A DNA stretch of 64,000 nucleotides from positions 2,792,001 to 2,856,000 of the forward strand of contig NC_045148.1 of assembly GCF_008831285.2 (NCBI RefSeq), in the 5' to 3' direction. A program made the translations under genes and the position numbers. The number at the start of each line of letters is the position of its first letter. Position 1 is the first letter of the stretch. Source of the DNA: Nymphaea colorata. Lineage: Eukaryota; Streptophyta; Magnoliopsida; Nymphaeales; Nymphaeaceae. This document shows, one piece after another, positions 49,401-58,244 of this stretch. Below the pieces are notes generated by a model that saw only the letters and a list, made by a program, of their open reading frames with translations, was not told the DNA's origin and made no database searches.

Positions 49401-50580
49401 CCATAACAAGTACTGACTGCATATTTATTTCAAATTTGAATCTTCAAGAACATTCTAAAGACATCTCGTACTACAAAAACTTTGTTCTTAAGCAATGTTT
49501 TAAAACCCGGTTGCTCGGGACTCGACTTGCCCATATGTGACTTCTGACTTGGCTGGTCAGCTTGGTGATTCGGACTGAGTTTTGTTGGCCATTTTTTAAG
49601 AAAAAAAAATATGGCTTGTCATGGATACAATCTATCGACCAAGATTCATGATCAAACACAGGAAATTAATACTTCTTAATGCAATATGTTTTGTTCACAA
49701 TTTTTTTTTTTTTTTTAAATGTGGTTAGCCATCAGTGTACAGCTCAAGAGTCATGTTCAAGCACGAGAAATTAATCCTTCTTATCAATGCGATATAGCAG
49801 GCCAAGTTCAAAATTAAGGAAACTAGTATGGCATAGTAAAAACAGCAGACCGAGAGAGAGAGAGAGAGAAGCGAGCAAGCAAAAAGGGACACCAAAAAAA
49901 TTCAAGATCAGAGAAACTAATATGGAAGAGCAAAAGCAGTAGACCAACTTGAGTCATTTTGAGTCATACAGGAAACTTGCCCAAGTCATGGCCAAGTTAA
50001 ATGATTATTGTACCATTGTATTTCTTCGTTGCATGGAGATGTTTGCTGTTCTTTTTTCTTTAACTGAGATCTTAATGCTACATGCTCTTACAGGTCTTCA
50101 GCTCTCTTCGGTTTTTGCTTACTATTCATTTATTTACTATCCCTTTTGTTGTAAATTTTTTGGACGAGATTTTTTGAAGGGCTTAAGCTACAATCACAGT
50201 TTTCGAAAACTGGGGTTATGAACCATCTGATAGATTTTTGAGCTGAACAGAAGTATCCTGGAAAATCCCTGTAAGCATGGCCTTTCGTGCTTCTGATCTG
50301 CAGTGAAATGATGAGATGTGTGTTTGAAAACCACCCTTCCTATTCTTTGAAAACTTCCATTTATTATGTTCCGTAGTAGAAAGACATTACATCCAGTAAT
50401 TTCACCACTGATATCTTGTTCATAAACATTGTAGCTATTTAGTTTAGAAATTAAACATTTGCTGCTCTATTGTCAGTATGACATGCATCTTTCTTTTGCA
50501 AGATGCAGCTAGAGCCTGCCACTGGAGCAGCTTTACTTGCTTGGAACTTATTTCTTGACCATAATGGACGTAGGAGCTGA
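32197..50580 (+). CDS. NAGK: N-acetyl-D-glucosamine kinase, complete, seven exons
   Basis: The exons are 32197-32407, 33422-33569, 37104-37295, 42085-42213, 45807-45976, 46974-47104 and 50509-50580. All introns are GT-AG, and the phases join into 1,053 nt (350 codons plus TGA) with no break. The protein has the BadF/BadG/BcrA-type sugar-kinase fold (actin-like ATPase): phosphate loop [15 protein letters not shown] (residues 25-39), likely catalytic Asp134 in RND, second ATP motif [11 protein letters not shown] (152-162), [14 protein letters not shown] (176-189) and VMVGGVF (292-298). It should phosphorylate GlcNAc at O-6 to feed UDP-GlcNAc salvage in the cytosol; no transit peptide is seen. 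Introns 2, 3, 4 and 6 are each 3.4-4.8 kb and largely transposon-derived, yet the coding sequence appears intact. Confidence 0.94.
33422..33569 (+). CDS. NAGK: NAGK exon 2
   Basis: 148 nt, completing codon 71 through two bases of codon 120. Acceptor GTGCAG, donor AAG|GTTCGG. It encodes [14 protein letters not shown] and [14 protein letters not shown], the conserved Ser/Gly strand of the N-terminal lobe. Confidence 0.92.
33897..33922. repeat. (AT)n microsatellite
   Basis: About 26 bp of alternating A and T in NAGK intron 2. Confidence 0.9.
34111..34838. repeat. Tandem duplication (period 389) around an (AT)25 array in NAGK intron 2
   Basis: Copies at about 34111-34440 and 34500-34838 share TCATGATTTTTCACTTA, CGTGGCCTCCT.GATG.AAC and AAAAGTAC.TCATCGATA in order. 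They are separated by an AT array at 34441-34490. Divergence is around 10% by eye. Related sequence in the opposite orientation appears at 1010-1290. Confidence 0.88.
34839..37103 (+). other. Remainder of NAGK intron 2
   Basis: Apart from the hairpins, the stretch is AT-rich with a GA-rich block at 35330-35460 and pyrimidine tracts near 36330. A weakly coding-looking plus-strand stretch at about 35885-36070 matches no family I know. No element boundaries are visible. Confidence 0.4.
35227..35304. repeat. Three successive short hairpins in NAGK intron 2
   Basis: Inverted repeats lie at 35227-35248 (GTCATCCTTT, loop TT), 35255-35275 (GTCATC...GATGAC) and 35281-35304 (perfect 11-bp stem TTTCATCCTTT, loop AG). 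All three share the TCATCMTTT arm. Confidence 0.85.
37104..37295 (+). CDS. NAGK: NAGK exon 3
   Basis: 192 nt, codons 120-183 plus two bases. Acceptor TTGCAG, donor CAG|GTAACA. It holds the likely catalytic Asp in VRNDAV, the second ATP-binding motif [11 protein letters not shown] and the glycine-rich GPLLGDRG. The residue before the last Gly is Arg (CGG), where I recall Trp in other plant NAGKs and Glu in bacterial relatives. Confidence 0.93.
37296..38639 (+). other. NAGK intron 3, 5' part
   Basis: AT-rich with a (TA) run at 37610-37631. The 3' portion probably contains the LTR that ends at 38653, but its start was not found. Confidence 0.4.
38640..40300 (+). mobile_element. Ty3/gypsy 5' remnant: LTR end, PBS, gag, protease
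   Basis: A tRNA-Met primer site TGGTATCAGAG lies at 38655, one base after an LTR-like end ...GCTATCA. A coiled-coil-like gag start follows ([18 protein letters not shown], about 38710-38760), then [11 protein letters not shown] (39059-39092), [12 protein letters not shown] (39330-39365), all hallmarks of gypsy gag, and an aspartic-protease segment with [11 protein letters not shown] (39928-39960), where the active-site DTGS has become DTRS. Stops and frameshifts are present. RT and integrase are absent; copia sequence follows instead. Confidence 0.82.
40400..41017 (+). pseudogene. Ty1/copia RT end, RNase H and PPT remnant
   Basis: The plus strand reads [12 protein letters not shown] (about 40413-40450), [20 protein letters not shown] (40507-40566), [19 protein letters not shown] (40661-40717) and, after a frameshift, [12 protein letters not shown], the C-terminal copia order. 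A polypurine tract GAGGTTGGGGGGAAGGGG lies near 40992. The following TTAGGAAATATAC resembles the start of a copia LTR. It is unrelated in class to the gypsy remnant directly upstream. Confidence 0.82.
41018..42084 (+). other. NAGK intron 3, 3' part
   Basis: The first part may be copia LTR. The rest is AT-rich with no recognised element up to the acceptor at 42084. Confidence 0.4.
42085..42213 (+). CDS. NAGK: NAGK exon 4
   Basis: 129 nt, completing codon 184 through two bases of codon 227. Acceptor GATGCAG, donor TGG|GTAACG. It encodes [20 protein letters not shown] and [11 protein letters not shown]. Confidence 0.93.
42488..42525 (+). pseudogene. Relic copy of part of NAGK exon 4 in intron 4
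   Basis: 38 bp match exon 4 positions 42103-42140 with a handful of mismatches; the core ACTGACTGCAGTTATACGGG is identical. The flanks do not match, so only this piece was copied, 385 bp downstream of its source. It lacks splice sites and the remaining exon. Confidence 0.88.
42601..44550 (-). mobile_element. Ty3/gypsy LTR (probable)
   Basis: The plus-strand start TGTCACACCCC at 42603, read on the minus strand, is the terminus ...GGGGTGTGACA. The stretch is non-coding and lies directly downstream (minus strand) of a gypsy RT-RNase H remnant, where a 3' LTR belongs. The other LTR end, about 44550, is only estimated, and integrase is missing between RNase H and LTR. Confidence 0.5.
44590..45325 (-). 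pseudogene. Ty3/gypsy RT-RNase H remnant
   Basis: From 45325 down the minus strand gives [17 protein letters not shown] (RT active site), [32 protein letters not shown], then an open stretch (45023-44613) with [33 protein letters not shown] (RNase H catalytic Asp), YEKELLAIV and [11 protein letters not shown]. This is the canonical gypsy order. A few stops sit in the RT-RNase H linker. The element is truncated at its 5' end; the adjoining RT piece at 45326-45466 is inverted. Confidence 0.9.
45326..45466 (+). pseudogene. Inverted gypsy RT segment
   Basis: The plus strand encodes [20 protein letters not shown], then [18 protein letters not shown] and RRHLRDFIL. This is the RT stretch that should immediately precede FFDDIL, but it lies on the opposite strand from it. 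The break falls between 45325 and 45326, with CCTA shared at both edges of the broken junction. Confidence 0.9.
45467..45806 (+). other. NAGK intron 4, 3' end
   Basis: An imperfect repeat of about 75 bp (ATATGCATTT...GACATTATG at 45468 and about 45543), then a GT-rich run near 45615, then ordinary intron sequence up to the acceptor TGGCAG. Confidence 0.5.
45807..45976 (+). CDS. NAGK: NAGK exon 5
   Basis: 170 nt, completing codon 227 through one base of codon 284. Acceptor TGGCAG, donor AAG|GTGAAA. It encodes [32 protein letters not shown] and AAVAQRL-type helix sequence of the C-terminal lobe. Confidence 0.92.
46974..47104 (+). CDS. NAGK: NAGK exon 6
   Basis: 131 nt, completing codon 284 through codon 327. 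Acceptor TTTCAG, donor AAG|GTTTGT. It encodes [19 protein letters not shown], the glycine pair that closes over the nucleotide, and [13 protein letters not shown]. Confidence 0.92.
47105..50508 (+). other. NAGK intron 6
   Basis: 3.4 kb, AT-rich. A stretch ACATGGCACCAGAGCAG near 48199 resembles a retroelement primer site, and short GC-rich blocks (48270, 49510) look like MITE fragments. No coding domain was recognised. Confidence 0.45.
50509..50580 (+). CDS. NAGK: NAGK exon 7 (last)
   Basis: 72 nt, codons 328-350 and TGA. Acceptor GATGCAG. It encodes [20 protein letters not shown], the conserved C-terminal helix, with a short basic tail GRRS. Confidence 0.9.
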   Translation, partial: LEPATGAALLAWNLFLDHNGRRS

Positions 50581-51040
50581 CAATCTTTTTCTACTAGCTC
50601 ATGCTAGTTGTATAGTATGTTTATCTCCATCATTTAGATTAAAAGAAGTTATTAATAGGATAGATTTTTTTTTTTTTTTATCAACTGTGATTTTCCTAAT
50701 TTTTGGACTGCCCTCCAAAAGCTGAGGGTATTATTGATATCTTGCTTAGTCAGTATGGGTCTAGATTTATTCTTACTGTTGAACAATGATATGAAAGCAG
50801 AATATGAAACTGTTCTTCAAAGGATTCCTGCAATATGCAAAACTGTCAAGCATGACTGGAAAGTTTTTGTATCTTGTGTTTCATAAATGAATGCCATGAC
50901 ATTAGCTATGGAAGCAGAGATGAGAAAAAGCGTCAGTTTGGATTAGAAAAAGGAACGAGATCGACTGGTTTTGTGTTGTTCTCTTGACTTTGCTGATTAA
51001 ATTTGCCGTTTTTTAAGAAGCATTAGAAAATGATACCCTG

Positions 51041-51046
51041 AATAAA
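51041..51046 (+). terminator. Possible polyadenylation signal of NAGK
   Basis: AATAAA 461 nt after the stop codon. It is the first canonical hexamer I found downstream. Plant genes often lack one, so this is tentative. Confidence 0.3.
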
Positions 51047-51559
51047 CAGAAAGAGTACATTTCGAGTCCAATTTACACTTGATCGAGGTTTGCATCAAAA
51101 TGTAATATAGTATTCCTGGTCATGTGTCTGTAAATATGAAATGTACGAAACTTAAATCTAACTTGTCAAAATCTACACCTTATATCGTTTACTTACTGGA
51201 TTTTTTTAAAAATCAATTATAAAAATATGAAAAGGGTGTGAGGGAATTAAACTATGATTTTAATCGTCACCATAGAAAGGAAAAAGCAACTGTAAACTAG
51301 AATTGACGTCAGGTCACATCTACTTTTACGATGCAGCATATGACTACATGTTTAGCGATGTCTAGTTTGTTAGTGTATTAATGATGGTTCACTAATAAGT
51401 GACCGACGGAATTTTTACCTTGTTAATAAAACCACCAGATGAGCTGTTCTAAGGGATGTACCAATTATTTTGTCCTGGAGATCGCAGAATATTCCATTTT
51501 ACTTAAGTCTCTCGGGAACTAGAGATGGTTTTCAAAATAAAATCCCTTTAAGATGAACT

Positions 51560-54500
51560 ATTTTTTCTTTAATTTTTCACTCAACTGGGTTTCGATGTGA
51601 GGAAGGCTCTCTTTCTCCATTGCTCGAGCTTGCTTCACCAAAGCGGCAAGCCTAAACCAATTTTAAAAGCCTTTCCGTCGTAAAGTAAGACATTTCCAAA
51701 CTTAATCAGTGTTCGAACCTCCGGCAAAATCATGGATCCTATTCTCTATCTTGACCCGGTAATCCAAATCTGCATTCAACATCCAAAATGGGTCAGATTA
51801 GACTCCTAATCCAAACCCTCTGTTTGAACCCCAGATCTAGACCCAAATCCAACATTTCAGATCGGGTCAGATCTTTGTTGCAAATCTATTGAGCCAAAAT
51901 CAGGATCCAAAACTAGGCAAGATCAGACTTCCGATTCAAATTATTTGACCCAAAATGGAGATCCTACATCTCAAATCAGCTCAGCTCAGACCTTGATCCA
52001 GACCATCTAACCCCAACCTTTATCTAGGTCCAATATTCTAAGACATATTAGATCAGACCTTTAATCGAGCAATTTAAAGTTGTTTACACATAGGATTTTT
52101 TTTGCACACACAATTGCACCCATGGGATAACACGAATGTTTACACTCACCACCATCTCCTGAGAAATTAGGATGTAGGTACCCAGACTACTGAATGGGTC
52201 AAAATCCAACCATACAAATTTGCACCATATCCATGATATCTCTTGAGATATATCTAGTCACTTTTGAAAACTCTTCTCAAAATAAAAGCCTTTTCTCGGT
52301 CATTTATAATTGTCCCTAAGAGCATAGAGTTTTAAAACCTTTCTACTGCCAACTTTGCACTTCAATTGTTGCATTCATCGTGTAGTATCTAGATTACTTA
52401 GGTTTAAAGAGACTAAACTAATCATTTGGTTAGAATACCCTTAGTAAGAGCACCAGAAACGGTCAGACCTCCTCATATCGACAGGACATGTTTTATCTCC
52501 CTTTTGGTCGCCCATTTTAAAAAATGAGACAAAAATGTTTTTCTAAATATTTTTTGGAAAACCCCCGTATGCATGTAATACAACCTCCATTTTTGTTGGT
52601 AAAGGGAGAGGCCATATTTTACATGTCTATTGTTTCTCTGCAATCATGACCTATGTTTGTTTGATTAAATTTGCGTCTCTTTTATCTAAGTTTTCTAAAT
52701 ATTACCTTTAATGACTAGCTCTTTGCATGTAGACCTTAGAAGCCTTAGGTCTTTACCTAGCTGGTCATTTATAATTGGTTGTGAATTGAGTGCTACCATG
52801 ATTAAGACCAATTAAGAAGGAATTTCATGTTCACCTAGGTTTGAGGTCATATACAAACCTCTTTAATTTAGGCGTATATTTGTTTGCTCTTTGCTTTTAA
52901 TCCCCATCTTAGGTGGCACTGCATTAGAGCCAAATTGTTTTTTGCATGACATCATATTTTGAAAGCACCTTTACCTATTTGTCCAGGTCATCAAGTTGTG
53001 CGGTTTACACAATAGGCTCGAGTTCAGAGTAAACTTTATAGCTGGGCCATTGGTTTGGGTTGGACAAACCCCCTTGTCAGTATACATTGGGCCATTTAGT
53101 ACAATCAAGTATATCAGCAAGCAAATAAAGAAAGCAAAGCCTTTTGGGATTTAATGCTTCCATTGGATGTTTACTTTCATATTCTCTCTATCTTTCGAGT
53201 TAGAGTTCTTCACTTCCAGTAATCTACTGGGTCCTTTGTGACTTGATCATTATTTTTTCTTTTTTTTTCTTAGATAGATGGTTGAGTTGTTTCCTTTCAA
53301 TCACATTATCCATCATATTCATAATGGGGAATTTGATAGTGTCACTATTTCTTCTATTCTTGTGGCTCCTACATGCTATTTTGGTTAGCTTCATCAGTTC
53401 TAGTATATTCCCTGCCACCTTGAAGATTGTGCACTACATAAGATGGCACAACCTTGAAGGGAAAAGATAGATACTCGCCTCCTTTTCAAAATAAAAGAGA
53501 CGGGACCCACCTTATTGGTAAGGAATTGGCCATTCCTAGTGCTTTTTCTAGGTGTAACCAATCAAAGGTCCAAAACTACTCTATTTAGTGCTTAAATGTT
53601 CAAAATGTTATGTTTTGATCCTAATAACAACGTGAACACATATACATATAAGCCTAAATTTTGAAATGAAATTGATTTGGGAAGCTAAATGGACCCTTAG
53701 TGCATTTGTTACAATATAATCACAATGTTCCTATCATCATCGGGTCATAACATGAAACTTATGACTTGGTGATGCACTCAAATTTTGGAAAATGAATTGG
53801 AATGTAAGTTGAAACTATTTTGGTATGACTTTGAAAACCGAGTATGAATTTGGAAGGTGGACTTGAAAATAAGTTGGAAAAATAATTTGGAAACCAAGTA
53901 GGAAACTTGATTTTTCAAAAATGAAGTTGAAAACATATTTGGAACATGAACCATGATACTCACTTAAAAATTATACCATAGAATATGCTAAAGTGTTTGA
54001 CCTTCTCTAGGCAGGAATCTCCATATCACTACACAGATGTGTCGAACTCACATTGGTTTCTACGAGAGTGGTGCTTGTGTGTGATGACATTCGTATATCA
54101 CCAACACGTGAAGTGATGAAAAATCAAAGTTTGTGCATGCATGATAAGATATTTCACATAAGTTTAACATGAAAATAATCTATATTAGCGCAATCCTAGA
54201 CTAATGTAGGAAAATAAAAGGCAAAGCAAATGCACAAGATAAGCAAGATAAAATGTGAGTTGTGTGCAACATGAGGTGAGTCCAATGGCATCGAATCATT
54301 GTGGCAGCTTCATTTATTGCACAATACATTCCCATTAATGCATGCTAACATAAAACAAGATAAGACATAATGTCTCGGGAAGCTAACCTAGAGTTGGGGT
54401 CTAACTAGGTGATGGGGAGAGCCTATGACAAACATGATGATGAGTAGACAAACCCTAGACATCCTAAGGAAGTGGCATGAGTGATGACATAGCAAAACGA

Positions 54501-57500
54501 CCTCCAAAACATGACCTATGCCTTAATGATATAAGCTAAAACTTTAATTCAAATAGTGACATACGATTACTAAAATAGAAAACAAGCCAAAAAACTTGAT
54601 GTGGTAGACACCCTAAACGAACTCTGGTTGATGAGGATAATGGCTTCTAGACACAACAAGGAAACTTATGGGGGTGATGAATTTAAAAAACCTATCCAAA
54701 CAAGGGAGAAACAAAGTGATGAACAAATATGAAAATTCTCGTTCTGCACAAAACAGAACAGAACATTGTAAAAAGTTATTCGACTCCTTTGGAAGAGGGA
54801 CAATTTAATGACCTTAGATTTAAGTGAAATTACTCAAACAACATCTAGACATGTATAACTAACACCATGAAGCAACAAAATTTAAAAAGATTGGTGGGAA
54901 CTCTACCTACGTATCACCAATGTCTCATAGGAAAACAACATTCTGCAATGCATAAAAATAGACCTAATGAACTCATTTAGGCTGACAATTTGCTGGTTTG
55001 TCAAAGAATATAACACTTTACAACATGTCAATATCCGACCACAGCTAAGACTTGTGAGGTCTCGAAGTCAGCGGCAGGGGCTTGATAAATGCAAATAGTT
55101 GTTAAGTGCATGACAATAGAAAATATGATACTATGGTTAACTTTGGGTGAATGAGTAATGGCCTTAATGACCATAAACACCGCAAAAGTATGACATAAAG
55201 ATCCTTGATATAAATGAGATGTGACAGCATGGAGGCAAAACTCCACTCCATGTCAGATTTATAAGATTACAAAAAGAAACATGACAAATGACTTTGAGAT
55301 CCAATACAAAATAGGCCAAGAGAACGGCACAACTATGCTCTCTCAAAGGTTGAGGTAGACCAGAAATTGAGTGATCCTAATACCATCTCATAATTTTGTT
55401 GACAGGTAGCAAAAATGAGCATTGAGAGATGAGCCTGGAGCAAGTATAATTGTGTTTATCTAGGTTAGTACTGTAGAGTACCATATAGGTGTAAAGCTTG
55501 ATGTGCATCTATTTTGTGAAGTTATGCAACTCATGAACCTCGTCAAATAAGATTTGTGCACCCATTCAAAACAACCATCAGTTCAACATCAAAATTACAG
55601 CCTAAATAAAGGATGTTTCAATATGAGACCGGTTGTTACCTTTTGAATCACTTCCATAAAATATGCGACAAAACCATTCCTATTTGGTTATTCTTCAAAA
55701 CTGTTCTTCAGGAACAAGTGCATTCAAATTTCCAACTGCCTTTGAGAGCGGATGTCCTACTCTCTCAAATCACTTTCAAAGTTTAACTTTCAAGAGTGGC
55801 ATACTAATCAGATGCTAGAGTCGCTTATGGGATCAACCCCTTCACCTACTTCCCACTAGCTTCTAAACTTTCAATTATGGCTGAGATAGTGTGTAATGTC
55901 AAGGGAGTCTTCAAGGCTGTAAATACTGCCCAGTTTTGAAGAAATATATGATAGGATATCCTTCATTCTACCTTCGGTATGTACTAATGAAAGGGAAAAG
56001 TTTCAACCTTTCACTATCAATTGATGGGGGTGGGAGATTTGAAATATCTTTGATTGATGCATAGAAGTAGATTCTGTAACATTGAGAACATCATGATTAG
56101 GAAATACCACTGGCATGAGAAATCAAACATTTGAAAGGATTGATGCAATAAATGTTATGGGAAGGAAGTCATGATATCTTGGATTTCACATGAAATTGTC
56201 CTTACGGATACACAATGAACTTGTTCTCATAGATACAAAATGTTTACAATTCATGCACACAGACACAAAATGAACTCATCCTGCATAGGCACTCCCTGTT
56301 TGGAACACTGTTTTCTTGGACACACAAGAAACTTTTCATAATGTTTTCCCAATTCCTAACTAGGCCATTTTTATTTTTTAGAAATACCGAAGGTTTTGTC
56401 CTCAAACTGTCACAAGTCATGAAAGGATTCGAAAGCCGAGCTTTTATGAACATCAACTTGTGGTTTTTACAAACCGAAAACTTTCCCTCATACTAGGGAA
56501 TTTTATTTTAAATTTTAAATTCGGTGTGTCTTGCCTTTACCACTAAGCATGGCATTGCACAAGCTTAGTTACAAAGGGAGGTATATGAAGACACCGAGAA
56601 TTTTGAACTGGTTTTTTAAAGATAATTTCAAATGTAGGGGTCATGATCCCATGGACTGCACCAAAGCAAATGATATATCCTAGGATGCTAGACACTATGA
56701 TCTAGAGAACCAAGGTTGTCGACATTTAGGAAAATGGTTATTTTACCACATGATCACCCTCATTTTGCTTTATTTTTCCCTACTTTTGTAGAACAAACAT
56801 GGAAATAATGAGAATTGTTTTATACAAGATCAATAAGGGTTATTTCTATCTCTACAAGTTGCTATGAACCTTTAAAACATGTTTAATAGTTACGTTTGAT
56901 CAATGGTCCAGAAATGACCCATTTATCATGTTCTTTCACTATCTATCATCATCAAAACACCTATAGGCCTGATTAGACCCATGATAGGATCCTCTCAGCA
57001 TCAACAGAGTACTTCCAACTCTATTTCCAGTTTTCAAGCTAGAATTCTAGTGTTAGAAAAACATTTTCAGAAATGGTACATCATTTTTCCAATTTCCACA
57101 TGTTTGATCACCACTTTTACCTGATTTGATCGAGTCAACTAGAATTGAGCTACAATCATATTCTATAGTGCTGAACCTCACTATTTTCGCTTTTAGTTTG
57201 AACAATTCTATCTCTGATTGAGCACAAATATAGTTTTCTAGTCACTCATGGAGTTTCCATGTCTGAACATTGTCACTAGCTACTTCTGAACATATTTTTG
57301 AGAAATCTAGAATGCCAATTTCTAATATGATTGCACAAATGGCTTCAGTCACTTGAAGGGAGAATCGATGTGTTCGATTCCTACAGACAAACCCAAAAAA
57401 CTTGGGCACATCACATTCCATTTATATTTTCAACTACAACTTAGTCAATTTTGAAAAATATAATTTTGTAGGTCGAAATGAGGAAATTTTTATTAAACTT
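51560..57500. other. Transposon-like intergenic sequence without recognisable genes
   Basis: AT-rich, with long degenerate stretches of ATCCAAAATC/GATCAGAC-type sequence (51750-52070), like the long LTRs of plant gypsy elements and like 58.3-60.3 kb. No RT, integrase, gag or host coding domain was found on either strand; ORFs are short and look random. Confidence 0.4.
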
Positions 57501-57508
57501 GGCTACTT

Positions 57509-57540
57509 AGGGTTTAGGGTTTACAGTTTAGGGTTTGGTC
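57509..57540 (+). repeat. Short telomere-like motif
   Basis: TTAGGGTTTAGGGTTTACAG followed by TTTAGGGTTT: about three degenerate copies of the plant telomere heptamer TTTAGGG. It is too short for an interstitial telomere array. Confidence 0.6.
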
Positions 57541-57848
57541 AACTACAACCGCCTAAACTGAACTCAGTCACCATCCCGAGGTAGTCAGACTACTTAACCA
57601 GGCTTGGAGGTCCTAGTTTTGCTCCATAGGTAAAAATATCATTTGTATATGAGATGAATTATTTTTGTAAAACCTAAGTATGGAGCTACATGAACCAAAA
57701 CCCGGTTGTTTCTGTGCCGACTTGAGCCCAGTAATGACCACATAAGGTCTGAGTCTATTTAGAACTAAACTATACCAGATTTGAACCTAGCTAAGTTAGT
57801 TTGACCATAACTAAATCTAGTTTGACCTAAGCCTAGTCTGACCTGTGT

Positions 57849-57931
57849 ACAGTTGATTCCAAACCTACATCAATTACATCAATTCTAGGTACAGTTGATT
57901 CCAAACCTACATCAATTCTAGGTCTACCTCA
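57849..57931. repeat. Short tandem duplication
   Basis: ACAGTTGATTCCAAACCTAC with ATCAATT...CTAGGT occurs twice, at about 57849 and 57890. The first copy has an extra ACATCAATT. Confidence 0.9.
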
Positions 57932-57948
57932 TGAACATTTAGTCTGAG

Positions 57949-58244
57949 TAGGGGTGGGCATGGAGGCCCAGGTCTGGCTGGGCTGGGCCAGCTCTACCTG
58001 GTTCAATTTTGATAAAAAAATTTTAAATATATATCTTATATATATAAAGAAAAATATAAAAAATATAATTAAAATTAATTATTTGGCCCCGTTCCACCCA
58101 GGCCCAGGCCCCAGCCCAGCCTGATTTGAACTCAGGCCTGAGCCGACCCAAGGCCAATTTCACTACCCAGGCTTGGGCCGGGGGCCTAAAAGCCTGATGG
58201 GTTTGTGCTGACAAGACCCACATTGACCCAAGTTTGGACACCTA
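57949..58244. mobile_element. hAT-like MITE (probable)
   Basis: A 296-bp block starts TAGGGGTGGGCATG and ends ...TTTGGACACCTA, whose complement is TAGGTGTCCAAA. These are weak inverted ends with hAT-type TAGG starts. GC-rich GGCCCAGG-type arms surround an AT-rich core. No clear 8-bp duplication was found (AGTCTGAG against TATCTTCA). Confidence 0.4.

Noticed and set aside
57509-57540. Possible interstitial telomere
   Set aside because: Only about three degenerate TTTAGGG copies; chance or a telo-box-like motif is more likely.
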